From Maniola hyperantus (taxonomy: Eukaryota; Arthropoda; Insecta; Lepidoptera; Nymphalidae): 64,000 nt of DNA. The stretch's first letter is position 1. Each line of letters starts with the position of its first letter. The translations under genes and the position numbers were made by a program. The stretch spans positions 14,587,594-14,651,593 of the forward strand of contig NC_048549.1 in NCBI RefSeq assembly GCF_902806685.2. Reading direction: 5' to 3'. The notes beneath the pieces were generated by a model. The model was given only the letters and a program-made list of their open reading frames with translations, did no database searches and was not told the origin of the DNA. Shown in pieces: positions 34,941 through 44,999 of the stretch.

Positions 34941-35620
34941 GCTTTACGATATTTCAACAAACTCATAACTACCTATAATAATTGTGTATAAAATTAAATA
35001 GGTATTTAAATATTGAACTCGATACAATTTTAAAATTTAAAATACTACTAGGCAAGCGAAGTAATCCTTGAGAAAAACGGGCCTTTGAGGATCATAAAAA
35101 TAACAAGGAACATATATTTTTTTATCTTAATAGGAACGATTATAAGCGTTACAATTTTGCTACCTTACGTTAGGCGATCATTAATTCTATCGGCCACAAA
35201 TGCACGCTCAACTTAACGTAGTGAAAACCATTTCCACAGTCGCGCGAGCAGGCGCAGCGCAGGGATATCGCGGAGGCTGCGCCGGCCTCGGCTCCCGTGC
35301 GGCCAATCCCTGCTCGCTGCACCGCCCCGCCGCCGTGGTCCACACGGCTATGTAGTACATGTACGCGGCACCACAAACCATATACCATCACTAAGTATAT
35401 AAACATTACTCGGATATTGCGCTACTATTATGTAAACAGTACTTCACAAAACCTCCCTCACTTCGTACACTGAAAGTGAAACACTGAACTTCGAGCCGAA
35501 ATATTTTTTCATAATCATAAAATTATCGTTCAACTGTTGAAAAAGTTCTGTAAACATTTATTTATTGGTAAAATGTTCTCTATTTGTCACTGAACGAACT
35601 TCGTAGCGCGTAGAGAATGA
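34941..35620. other. Upstream of the first cytokine-like gene; GC islet at 35230-35345
   Basis: No gene is supported. The GC-rich patch GCGCGAGCAGGCGCAGCGCA and following lies about 0.5 kb upstream of the promoter and may belong to its regulatory region. Confidence 0.35.
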
Positions 35621-35783
35621 ACACGAGTGAAGTGCGCGCGGCACGGGCGCCGGGCGCGACGGCCGGCCGGCGTGTGAGCGCGCGCCCGCATCGGCCTCCG
35701 CCCGCCCCGGCGCGGCGGCCGGCGCTACGCGCGCTCGCTTTCGGGCAAGATGCCTCTATTTAAGCACACACGGTCGAACCTCA
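35621..35783 (+). promoter_or_regulatory. CpG island and core promoter of first cytokine-like gene
   Basis: Very GC-rich sequence (35635-35745) is followed by TATTTAAG at 35757-35764 and a TCACC initiator-like site with A at about 35783. This is normal TATA-to-start spacing and leaves a 5' UTR of about 67 nt. Inferred from spacing only. Confidence 0.5.
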
Positions 35784-35849
35784 CCTGGTATTCGCAATTT
35801 AGCCTTATCGCAAGCGCACGCGACTGAAACCTCCGAATATATCGATACG

Positions 35850-36281
35850 ATGTGCGCTCCCAAGTTGAGTTGGACGTTCGCGATCGCCTTCGCCGCCCTG
35901 GCGACTCTGGGGCGGCGCTGGGGGTGCGAGGGCGCGCCCGCGCGGCACGCGCGCAGCGTGGAGCTGGCCGACGCGCTCAACCGCACCGTGTGCCCCATCC
36001 GCGTGGAGATCGACGAGCACGCCGACCGCGTGCCGCGCCGCATCAAGATGATGAAGTGCGCCAGCGAGCCCAACCACTGGTGCCGCACGCACCTGCCCGC
36101 GCACGAGTGCTGCCAGCGCCGCCACGGCGAGCACCTGCTGGAGTGCGTGGAGATGCACGACACCGTGCTGGTGTACTACAAGAGCAGCGCCAGCACCGCC
36201 ACCTACGACGTGGCCGTGGGCTGCTCGTGCATGGTGGTGCACAGCAGCTCGGCGCCCGCCGTGCCCAAGGGGCCCACGTGA
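35850..36281 (+). CDS. Secreted cystine-knot cytokine, IL-17-like (or PTTH/Trunk-like), copy 1
   Basis: A 143-residue single-exon protein. The start ATG at 35850 has A at -3, and the hydrophobic stretch WTFAIAFAALATLG (8-21) looks like a signal peptide. The mature part has CP at 48-49, RVPRRI (60-65), KC at 69-70, CVEM (99-102) and VGCSC (123-127). In the IL-17 family the order is CP, then D...R(I/Y)P, then A.C, then CVP with a V.VL strand, then VGCTC, and this protein follows that order closely. PTTH and Trunk share VPR..I and a terminal C.C, so they are the alternative. Eight cysteines remain after the signal; the C78-C87-C88 cluster is extra relative to copy 2. NRT (44-46) is an N-glycosylation site. 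The third codon position is almost always G or C. It acts outside the cell if the call is right; receptor unknown. Confidence 0.8.
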   Translation: MCAPKLSWTFAIAFAALATLGRRWGCEGAPARHARSVELADALNRTVCPIRVEIDEHADRVPRRIKMMKCASEPNHWCRTHLPAHECCQRRHGEHLLECVEMHDTVLVYYKSSASTATYDVAVGCSCMVVHSSSAPAVPKGPT

Positions 36282-36545
36282 CCGCCGCGCGACCCCACGC
36301 TGAACACTCCCGTTACACAGTTCCTAAGCTCCCCAAGTGATGTTGTGTGAGCGCAAGACTGACTATTTATTGTTATACGAGTAATTTATTGACATGGTTG
36401 TGAGCCGCCGCCGGCGCGGGCCCGGAGCCCCCGGAGTCGCCGGAGCCCCGAGTGATAGACTGTACATTCTTAGGCTAAGTATTTATTGACATTCGTTTCG
36501 TGTAAGTTATTAAAGGTAAAAGCTTTAAATTTTACATAATAAATT
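36282..36545 (+). terminator. 3' UTR and poly(A) signal of copy 1
   Basis: AATAAA lies at 36538-36543, 257 nt after the stop. The UTR holds TATTTATTG twice (near 36364 and 36480), AU-rich words that often mark short-lived cytokine mRNAs. The stability role is inference. Confidence 0.6.
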
Positions 36546-37476
36546 TATTTTTTAATTTAATCATTTATCTTACTTTTTTAATCACCCATTTTCCTGACAC
36601 CAAACGTTAAAATGTAAAAAAAAGGTACAAGTAAAAGCCCATGGATATTGTTACAAACTACAGAGGCCTATCAAAAAACATAGCTTATAGCCAGCAGGTA
36701 AGTAGGTACAACGTGAATCATACCTTCCCTGTAGTTGTTTTCGTGGAATTAAAGGCAATTTTACATACCTACTAGGTACCTAATTTTACATAACCTACCG
36801 AACTAGACTTTTCAAAATATGCGATATATCGAGGGTGGTTTTTGCGTAAAAGACATCAACGCGTGCAATGCGCGTCCCGCCCTGCTTTATCATTTTGAAA
36901 TTGGAGATGAGTTGATGACGCCTTCTGTCTACTCAATAACGTCACTTGATAAGATGAGACCAAAACAAAATTTCTGTGCATTTTTAAGCTTTTAATCATT
37001 CTGAATATGAACAATTCTCGTGCAAGAACTTTTTGAAAGTTAACCAAAGAGGTTAGGTCAACATTTATTTACACAAGCTTTTACTAATCATGGAGCGTGA
37101 GTAAACTGTACCTACCATTAACCATAAATAGGTAACTATGAAATTAAGTAAATAATAATTATGACATGGGCTAAAGTGACTCACTCACTGGCAATTTTTT
37201 TTAAGGCCGACGTATAGACGAGGTATTTAAATATTATTATGAGCTACATATCTACCTAAGTATAACAAAATGACAAATTATATCTAGGTAGGTAATCACA
37301 ATTGTTTTTATTCGAAAGTATTTTCTCGTGAGACTGATTAAGGATCAAATTCTAATAAGAAATTATTAGATACGTTGTTTCTATATAAGTATAGGAAGTA
37401 CCTATGTATAGGTATTTATATGGAACAAAATTTTGTACTTACTACTTTCGGTAATATTATGTGGTTCGCTACTAGA
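36546..37476. other. Intergenic, nothing recognised
   Basis: AT-rich spacer between the two cytokine-like genes. No exon was found. Confidence 0.45.
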
Positions 37477-37640
37477 TAGAGTAGGTAGCCGGTAGCCGGT
37501 AGCCGGTAGCGGTAGCCGGTAGGTATCAGTACAAGGAGAGTTCCGTCTATAGTGACTAGTCTAGAGTAGGTAGCCGGTAGCCGGTAGCGGTAGCCGGTAG
37601 GTATCAGTACAAGGAGAGTTCCGTCTATAGTGACTAGTCT
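37477..37640. repeat. ~80-bp tandem duplication with GGTAGCC sub-repeats
   Basis: Two units (85 and 79 bp) run from TAGAGTAGGTAGCCGG to TATAGTGACTAGTC. The first has one extra 7-bp AGCCGGT. Near identity implies a recent event. Confidence 0.9.
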
Positions 37641-37792
37641 GACCGAGCGTCGAGCGATTGTAAAATGATACAACGATGTCTTATACACTCAACATTTCTT
37701 CTGCATTCAGTGCGTCCTTTCAAATAATATTCTTCAGGTAGATATCGTAGAAAACCTAAAATAAAGAGTGAACTTAATTACAAATAAAAAAG

Positions 37793-38330
37793 TATGATTC
37801 GTCTGGCGTATTTCGCGCCAAGCCTGAGGACGGTGGAAACTTGCGAAGTGAACAGAACTAGAGGACTATTATACATATACGGGGTAATGCTGCTGATATA
37901 AATTCTATTTTTGTGCTGCAGAAAAGGGCTGTTCGAGCCATATATATAGTATGGGACCACGAGAGTCGCTGAGAACTAAATTTAGTAAAGTTAAAATTAT
38001 GACAGTGCATAATCAATATATTTTTGAAAATTTACTGTACCTACGTATACATAAAAACATAAATAAATTAAAAAAAAAGTGACTGTCATAATGTAAATAC
38101 TAGAAGTAAAAATTTTGTAATGCCCGCCTCTAGGCTCAGTAAAGTTCAGGAAGGAATTCATTTGCTCGTAATTCCATACGTTTTTATAATAAGCTTCCAG
38201 AAAACATATTGGAGATGTCTTCTCAACAAGTTCAAAGTTTTCATAAAACGTGAACTAAGTATAAGTACCTAATTGAAAAATCCTATTAGGTACAATGTAA
38301 AGGATTATTTAAATGATAAGCAAGCTTAGA
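37793..38330 (+). mobile_element. LINE RT C-terminal fragment (Jockey/CR1-like)
   Basis: In one plus frame the DNA reads through GNAADINSIFVLQKRAVRAI and, further on, SKVKIMTVHNQYIFEN. This is the form seen after the RT palm in Jockey/CR1-like elements (compare LETIQRQFLKYLA in the 42.2-kb LINE). Frames are broken and the catalytic core is absent. Confidence 0.7.
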
Positions 38331-38391
38331 AAGATAGTTCTAATAAGTTTAATTTATGATTTTGTAAATTGGTGATAATAAAAAGAATACC

Positions 38392-38548
38392 CGGCTGAGT
38401 TTGTTGTGGGCTCTTCTCAGACCCTGGGCGCGTTTGGAACCCTCGTAGCTTTAGTTTTAAGTTTGCGTAATAATTATCACCACTATATCTTACAAATCCA
38501 ACAACTGACAATCGAAAAGAGTAATTTATTACCTATTTCGAATAAATC
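38392..38548 (+). mobile_element. Family F5 LINE tail
   Basis: TTTGTTGTGGGCTCTTCTCA to CCTATTTCGAATAAATCG. It is cut off directly by the following SINE fragment. Confidence 0.75.
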
Positions 38549-38733
38549 GTGAGGAAACCTGCATGCCTGAGAGTTCTCCATAATGTTTTCAAAGGTTTGT
38601 GAAGTTTTCCAATCTGCGCTGGGTCAGTGCAGCGTGGCAGACTATGGCTTATCAACCCTTTCTCATTCTGAGAGGTAACTCGTGTCTAGTATGGGCCGGC
38701 GATGGGTTGATCATGACGATGATGATGATAAAG
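38549..38733 (+). mobile_element. SINE S1 3' half
   Basis: GAGGAAACCTGCATGCCTGA to GGCGATGGGTTGATCATGAC and a GATGAT tail. The head is missing; the copy is fused to an F5 tail at its 5' edge. Confidence 0.8.
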
Positions 38734-39434
38734 TAATTCAAAAAGTTCTCAACCGCCAAAAAGAGTTAATCGAATTCAAAATTGAAATCATTTATTTAAC
38801 TTAGGTAGGTACTCTTTTTGATAGTCGGGATACAGACGATACATAGGTAGTGATAATTTTGGTTAAGTACTCAAAACTAAATCCACGGTCGATTCATCAA
38901 TGTCCACTTGTATCCAACTTTACTGCTAGCCGTGCCAGCCTGCCAGCCGCCAGGGCGCACTCGGGCATTGCCAGAAATATATTAAATGGCATATTATAAT
39001 TTTTTTATCTTTCGAATGTTACCTGTTTTGTGACGAGATAGCTCCTACTGCTCCATTACAATGATTCCTCCACAAACTACTCCAGTCCTATTCCAATTTC
39101 TTCCACACCTTATTCTTCTTCTGCTTCGTTATTTTCGGCGCCAGTCTCCATTCCACTGATCGTGTTTTTTGAGTGGATAGACTCTCATGTTGGCACTGAT
39201 GTGGCTCCAAACTCTACTCAAACGTTGCAAAGATACTGTAGATACTGGATGGGCTTGTCATTATTGAGTATATTTTGTACAATTGTAATATGTAATAAGT
39301 AACACGATTATCCTGGTGAGGCCGCGCGAGCCGGTCCACGGCGGCAGTGCGACTGTGCGACGCGCCCGCCGCGCCCGCCGGGCCAGTAGGTATCCTGCGA
39401 TATCTCAGGGGAAAAGATAACACCTCTGAACTCC
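38734..39434. other. Intergenic; GC-rich proximal promoter from 39320
   Basis: No gene is seen. The last 110 bp before the TATA box are GC-rich and end with GGGGAAAAGATAACACC, which holds a GATA word (AGATAA, 39415-39420). Confidence 0.4.
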
Positions 39435-39470
39435 TATAAGTAGTGATCGCGCTGGAGCAGGGTCATTAGT
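39435..39470 (+). promoter_or_regulatory. TATA box and initiator of copy 2
   Basis: TATAAG at 39435-39440 and TCATTAGT with A at 39465 are 30 bp apart. This is a textbook arthropod TATA-Inr pair and gives a 5' UTR of about 48 nt. Confidence 0.65.
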
Positions 39471-39512
39471 CTCGACGTGACTTATCGTGAACCGACACGA
39501 TCATCGACAACC

Positions 39513-39848
39513 ATGGCTCTCCGAACGTTAGCAGTGCTCGCGGCGGTGGGGCTCGTCGCCCTCCCGGGTTACACCGCGAGGACCCTGCGGGACCTGCACC
39601 GTGTGGACACGGACCGTTTAACTTGTCCCTTCGTCGTCACATTCGATGTGTGCACTGATTGCGTGCCGAGCAGAATCAAGATTATCAAGTGCGCCGAGAA
39701 TGCCAGCCACGAGTGTGTGGAGGTAGAGGACAAGGTGGTGGTGTTCTTCAGGAACGGTACAATCAGCACGAAGCGGGTGAGCGTGGGATGCGTCCGCGAG
39801 CTGTTGAAGGGCCGCCCGGTGCCGGCGGGGCAGGTTGATGGTCACTGA
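39513..39848 (+). CDS. Secreted cystine-knot cytokine, IL-17-like (or PTTH/Trunk-like), copy 2
   Basis: A 111-residue single-exon protein. I take the ATG at 39513 (CAACCATGG, strong context). The upstream in-frame GTG is not used, because the transcript start and the signal peptide (MALRTLAVLAAVGLVALPG) fit the ATG. The mature part aligns with copy 1: TCPF (37-40), CVPSRIKIIKC (50-60), CVEVEDKVVVFF (68-79), RVSVGC (88-93). It lacks the second Cys of the final C.C pair (GCVRE instead of GCSCM) and the C..CC cluster, but gains C47 and C50, leaving six cysteines. NAS (63-65) and NGT (81-83) are N-glycosylation sites. It sits 3.2 kb downstream of copy 1 on the same strand, so the pair is a tandem duplication. 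Base composition is far less GC-biased than copy 1. Confidence 0.8.
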   Translation: MALRTLAVLAAVGLVALPGYTARTLRDLHRVDTDRLTCPFVVTFDVCTDCVPSRIKIIKCAENASHECVEVEDKVVVFFRNGTISTKRVSVGCVRELLKGRPVPAGQVDGH

Positions 39849-40056
39849 GAAGGGTACGTCGCAGATATCGTGGCACATATCTACCTTGTCCAGTTGCGTG
39901 TGTCGGAAGCATCTGGCAATCTAGTTCAGGCAGCAGGAGTCCAAGCACCAGAGGCGTTATGCGACGTATTTCCGTTTGATTAAGTACCTACTTTGTTAGT
40001 TTGTAAGTTTATTACGGTACATTATTGTTGTGTAACTTATTAATGTAAATAAAAAT
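39849..40056 (+). terminator. 3' UTR and poly(A) signal of copy 2
   Basis: AATAAA at 40048-40053, about 200 nt after the stop. Confidence 0.65.
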
Positions 40057-40145
40057 TATTATTTAATTGCAATTATGTGATGTTTTTGTCATTTTCTCTG
40101 GAGAGCTGTAGAAGTTTTCTGAAGTTCAGATACTTAATATATATC

Positions 40146-40322
40146 AAAGTCAAAGTCAAAGTCAAATGATTTATTCAAAATAGGTAATTAATAACTCTTT
40201 TCGATGGTCAGATGTTGGATTTCTAAGATATAGTGGTGATAATTATTTCGCAAACTTAAAACTAAAGCTACGAGGGTTCCAACGGCGCCCAGGTCTGAGA
40301 AGAGCCCACAACAAACTCAAAA
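40146..40322 (-). mobile_element. Family F5 LINE tail, reverse
   Basis: AAAGTCAAAGTCAAAGTCAA (tail) to GAGAAGAGCCCACAACAAAC. It mirrors 38392-38548. Confidence 0.8.
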
Positions 40323-40616
40323 TAAGTATCAAAGAAAGATTTAGGTATTGGTGGCTACCTAAGTATTTTCTCTCATATAATGTGGCTGTCAGTGAAAGAA
40401 CTTTGGAAATTGGATTTTGAGCTGCTTACCTAGTTTTAATTTTTTTGGAAAAAAACTACCTCCTTACCATTTAAGATGTACTTAGTAGGTTGGTACATAT
40501 CTAATGACCACCATGGTTGGCATTGTTTTAGACTAATGTTTAAAACAAGCGTTTTATAAGCCTTTGTCTAAACAACAACAACAAATAAGTGTGTGTGATA
40601 TATTTATACATAAAAA
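40323..40616. other. Intergenic, nothing recognised
   Basis: No supported feature. Confidence 0.4.
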
Positions 40617-41025
40617 AGCCGGCCAAGTGCGTATCAGACTCGCGCACCGAGGGTTCCGTACTACGGTCGTATTTTTTCGACTATTATAAGTATGCATTAA
40701 AAAAACTGTTTTAGAACTTACGTATCCGTGCATACAAGCCCTTTCATATGATACCCGACTTGGTATAATAATCTTAAAAGTTGAAAATACTAAGTAAGTA
40801 CTTAAACATTTTAATTTTTTGTGTAACGGAACCACAAAATCAAGGTTTTCGGAGTTTTCCCCTTAGATATGTACGCTATGATCTAGTCACCTGCCAAATT
40901 TCATGGTTCTAAGTCAATGGGAAGTGCCCTATAAGATTCTTGACAGACACGGAAGACAGACAGACAACGAAGTGATCGTTGTGAAGTGAAGGGCTTTTTC
41001 CTTTTGTACGGAACCCTAAAAAAAA
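40617..41025 (+). repeat. Family F2 repeat
   Basis: GCCGGCCAAGTGCGTATCAG to TTTTGTACGGAACCCTAAAA. A diverged but near-complete copy. Confidence 0.75.
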
Positions 41026-41221
41026 TTTTGAACCAAAAATGTTTTAACTGTCTTTTTTCCAAACCTGATGACCGCCAAAAGTTTGATTCCGTCGGTCGTC
41101 GGTCGAATTTCCGTTCCGTCGGTTACGCATTTGACCAGTCTGTTATAACAATCTTATCCCCTAGGTAAGTAGGTCCATATTCGTTCACTTCGCTTATTAC
41201 CTATTAGTTATGTCAAAGCGA

Positions 41222-41360
41222 ATGCTGGAAAAAAGCCGCGTGAGCTGCGCCTTGAAGTAAAATTCTTGTAAAGCCGACAACGCATCGGCAAATTGATGTC
41301 AACTCGAAACTTACGCTACGAGGGTTCCACACGCGCCCTGGTGTGAGAAGCCCACAACTT
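41222..41360 (-). mobile_element. F5-related fragment, reverse
   Basis: ACTTACGCTACGAGGGTTCC and GTGTGAGAAGCCCACAACTT are F5 words. The rest is diverged. Confidence 0.5.
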
Positions 41361-41390
41361 ATACCTAGAAGCAGTATCAGTGAGGATTAC

Positions 41391-41550
41391 CGCTCGTTCC
41401 TGATTCGTTCTACCGTTGAACTAGTGCGACTTTTCGCTTAGTTCAAGTGGTTCAACTTCGTCTAAATTCATTTCAGAGTTGAACTAGTGGGGAAGTGTCA
41501 CTAGTTCAACGGTGGAATAATCAGTTGAACTAGTGGGAACGAGGCACGAG
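41391..41550. mobile_element. Short inverted-repeat element rich in GTTGAACTAGTG
   Basis: GTTGAACTAGTG or its reverse complement occurs four to five times in 120 bp. TCTACCGTTGAACTAGTG and CACTAGTTCAACGGTGGA face each other. Probably a decayed MITE. Confidence 0.55.
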
Positions 41551-41879
41551 CACAGATTTCCGTCGCGCAGTGGGCGTGCCTCGCGCCGGGCGTGCGCGAC
41601 GCGCTGCCGCCCACCGCGCGATATAAGAACCTTCCTACCTACTTCATATTACTTAGATATTATGCAAACATTACGCTACTATTTACATTTATCCATTACT
41701 AATTTTTAAAATACCTACTTTGACGATTGACAGTTAATTAAATTATAACAAAATATACCTATATACCTTCCTACTGTTTATTAAGTTAAAATATTTTGAA
41801 GACTGTATAATGATGAATGTAGATGATTTAATAATTTGTAACTATGAAAGTAAGGAAGTAGAATAAATGGCTATTTTAT
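41551..41879. other. Intergenic; GC islet at 41555-41625
   Basis: A CpG-rich patch (GCCGGGCGTGCGCGACGCGC) and then AT-rich DNA. No gene. Confidence 0.35.
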
Positions 41880-43531
41880 TTTATTAATTATTTTTTTATT
41901 TTATTTTGTTTATTTGAAAGTAATCAACAGCGTAAATACATAATTATTATTTAAATTTAAATCTAGGTATAACAGAAGGCCAAAAGAGATTACTTAAAAT
42001 TATAATTAAACTATTTTAACAGAATAGAGTTAGAATAAATGTAGGTATATACAATAATAAAATAAAATTACAACAGTGTGTGTATGATTGTATGTGTGTG
42101 TGTATGCGTGTGTGAGTGTGTGCTTATGAGTATGTGTGAGCGTGTGTGCATGTGTGTGTGTGTGTAAATGGGAGTGTATGATTGCATGCATATTTAGATG
42201 TTAGCTACTTTTTTTTTGTTTTACGATGATAGTTTCTTAATTCCTTTTTAAATTTATTGTTTGATAGGTAAAATAAGTCAAACTCAGCGAACTGATTGTT
42301 ATAAGTACGTACCAAGCGTGGAATTATAGAATTTCGCGCATAATTTGAGTTAGATTTGGGAACATTTAGAAGGCGCGTGTGACGCGTTCTTAAAGGTTGA
42401 GCATTAAATGAAAAGGCTGAGAGTAAGCTAGGACAATCGATTGAGCCGGTTAAAATTGCTTGCAGTAACAACATATCACATTGTTCCCTTCTATGTTCCA
42501 GTGAGCCGATACCGTAGTGAGTACACGCTTCCTCATAACTATTACATTTTTTAAAGTCTTTAAAAGCTAAGTATTTAAGAAACTGCCTCTGTATGGTTTC
42601 AAGCCTATGGGCATATATTATGTATTGAGGCGACCAGATATTACACGCATATTCTAGAATACTCCGGACATACGCGAAGTAAAGTGTTTTTATGCATTCC
42701 ACATTACTAAAAGAACGGGTTACCCGTTTGATGAAACCCAATTGTTTGTAAGCTCTATTTACTACCATATCAATATGGACATCCATTGAAAGTTTAGTAT
42801 CAACTTGGATACCCAGATCTCTAACGGTATAGTCACTCTGGGTAAGTTTGTGCCATTGATTATGTAGTCAAATTCAATTATATTTATTTTACGAGTCAAA
42901 GTTATATGGTGGCACTTTTTAACATTAACTGAGATCCTGTTCCTTGCGTAGTATTCTGTCAAGGCATTGAGGTCTTTTTGTAATTTATAACAATCTTCAA
43001 TGGAACGTATTTTGGCGAAAACTTTTTTGTCATCCGCAAACATTAAGTATTGCGCATGGTGGAAGCAGCTTCCAATGTCAAATATATAGGCGTTATATAA
43101 AAGGGGGCCTAGAATGGACCCTTGAGGTACTCCTGAGGGTATAGTCACGAAGTCACTTCTAGCACTACCCAAGACAACTGCTTGCATATGGTTTTTAATG
43201 TATGAAGTGAACCACCGGAGCAAGCTCCCATTTATGCCAAGTACACTTAGTTTTTGAAGTAGGATAACATGATCTACACGGTCGAATGCTTTTTCGAAGT
43301 CCGTGTAGACCACATCCACTTGACATCTGTCGTCCATGCTCTGTAGTACGTAATCTGTGAAAACAGCCAAATTTGTAACGGTAGAACGATTCTTCATGAA
43401 ACCGTGCTGTTCATATGGAATAGATCTAGTTATAATGGGGCGTATATGTCTGTAGACCACTTTTTCAAATAACTTACTCATCACGTTCAGGATTGATATA
43501 GGTCGATAATTTTCTATTTGGGTTTTTGATC
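41880..43531 (-). mobile_element. 5'-truncated Jockey/CR1-like LINE with reverse transcriptase
   Basis: On the minus strand the sequence enters the RT domain at NYRPISILNVMSKLFEKVVY (about 43520). It continues with FEKAFDRVDHVILL, then PSGVPQGSILGPLLYNAYIF, then the catalytic LMFADDKKVF, and NALTEYYARNRISVNVKKC. The frame shifts near 42830, between INGTNLPRV and MDVHIDMVVNRAY. The C-terminal part then runs open to 42205 (LETIQRQFLKYLA). The endonuclease and N-terminal ORF are absent. The 3' UTR holds a CA/TG-rich stretch (42070-42170) and ends in an AAAATA-type tail near 41880. It is therefore a dead-on-arrival insertion with one frameshift. Confidence 0.9.
42070..42170. repeat. TG/CA-rich microsatellite
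   Basis: Imperfect GTGTGTATG units inside the LINE 3' UTR. Confidence 0.85.
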
Positions 43532-43563
43532 TTTTTTTTTTTATATATAAATGTATATAATAA

Positions 43564-43882
43564 GCTGTGATAGCTCCTAGTGGTTAGGACGTCCGCCTTC
43601 TAATCGGAGGTCAGGGGTTCGGTCCCGGGCACGTACCTCTAACTTTTCGGAGTTATGTGCGTTTTAATTAATTAAATATCACTTGCTTTAACGGTGAAGG
43701 AAAACATCGTGAGGAAACCTGCATGCCTGAGAGTTCTCCATAATATTCTCAAAGGTGTGTGAAGTCTACTAAATCATATTTGACCGGCCCGGCCGGCGTG
43801 GTGAACTATGGCCCGGCCGGCGTGGTGAACTATTCCGAGAGGAGACCCGTGTTCAGTAGTGGGCCGGCGATAAGTTGATGAT
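43564..43882 (+). mobile_element. SINE S1, full length
   Basis: The tRNA-like head has GATAGCTCCTAGTGGTTAGG (A-box region) and GGGTTCGGTCCC (B box). The body has TCACTTGCTTTAACGGTGAA and CTGAGAGTTCTCCATAATAT, and the tail is GTTGATGATG. GGCCGGCGTGGTGAACTAT is duplicated in tandem inside (43790-43835). This is the reference copy for the S1 fragments elsewhere. Confidence 0.9.
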
Positions 43883-44265
43883 GTATTAGTTTCAAAAATC
43901 AGAACTGTTGGTATCAATAAATCGTAAGCGAGGGTAGTTTGCGTTATTCGTTGGGGAGTTCCGTCCTCCATCTATACAAAATATTCACAGGAAAGAACTT
44001 CACCAAAAATATTTTTAATCATAATGTAGATTATTAGCTTTACCTAAGCTGTATAATATGTTTAAACAAATCAGTAAAATAGGTAGTTACATAGGTTCAG
44101 TCAGCATAATGTAAGAAAGAAAGTTTATTCATCTTGTGCATTAAGTACATATTAACAAACTTAAAATTAATGGTTAGGTAAGTATGTACCTAAGTAGGTA
44201 AATGGTTAATGCACGAACAGACAAACAAATATTTGAAAAAAAATTAAATTTAAATTTAAAACAAC
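43883..44265. other. Intergenic, nothing recognised
   Basis: AT-rich; no supported feature. Confidence 0.4.
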
Positions 44266-44999
44266 TTTATTGATAAAAAACTTCTTTGGGATCTATATGT
44301 GGATAATAATGCTTTCTCCGATCAAAATTAATTCAGTGATCAACACTCGCTATCAAGCTCATTTGGCATTCGTTGGTTGTACATCGCTGCTTCACTGAGT
44401 AACATTCAAATATTTTTTGTAGAAAACCTGCCATCAGCCATGGATTGAAAATTAATGTGAAATGACCTCGATGATGGCTATCCTTCAGTGTTAGCGAATT
44501 ACCCGCATTTTTGATTTCATTAGTTTTCGAGGAAGAGAACGGGACAAAATAGGTTTTAAATTAAAAACACCGATATCGAATAATCAAACAGGTGTTTGTT
44601 TAATAAAAGTATTAAAATAAAACAAATATCAATAATACAATTCTTACTTAATATTAGGTATAACATCGAAATTGTTTCCCTTTGTATCTAAATAACTTTT
44701 GCTGAACTGAAAGGCACAGAATAATTTTTTTACTGGCTTTACGGCTCTAGGTTCACCCTTTTTGAGCCTACACATAAGCAAAAGAGGAAAGCCACCTTTA
44801 ACGATAATTTTGTGTGCGAGTCCGACTCGCACTTGACTTATTTTTCGTACTTGTTCCTTCACCGGAAAAACAATAGGCAATGTACAAAATGTTTCAACAT
44901 GGGCAAAATATGAATGATAATTGATAACAGCGCCGGTAGGTACATTGAACACATCAGTCATGTAGGATGTAGGATGTAGGTAGGTAGGTACTTATTGCG
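44266..44999 (-). terminator. Candidate 3' UTR of SA, poly(A) signal at 44266-44271
   Basis: The minus strand reads AATAAA at 44271-44266, about 730 nt after the SA stop. The span contains a diverged MITE and a GTGCGAGTCCGACTCGCACT hairpin (44815-44834). The true cleavage site could be elsewhere. Confidence 0.3.
44335..44507. mobile_element. Diverged relative of the 27059-27236 MITE
   Basis: It shares GTACATCGCTGCTTCACTGA, GAAAACCTGCCATCAGCC and TGGCTATCCTTCAGTGTTAG with that element. Confidence 0.65.

Noticed and set aside
35756..36340. Long overlapping frames on both strands over cytokine copy 1
   Set aside because: Shadows caused by extreme GC content. Only the 35850-36281 frame has a signal peptide and family motifs.
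39477..39512. GTG start giving 12 extra residues to cytokine copy 2
   Set aside because: GTG starts are not expected here. The ATG has strong context and begins directly with a signal peptide.
42205..43484. Live retrotransposon polymerase
   Set aside because: 5' truncated and frameshifted near 42830. It is a dead LINE copy.
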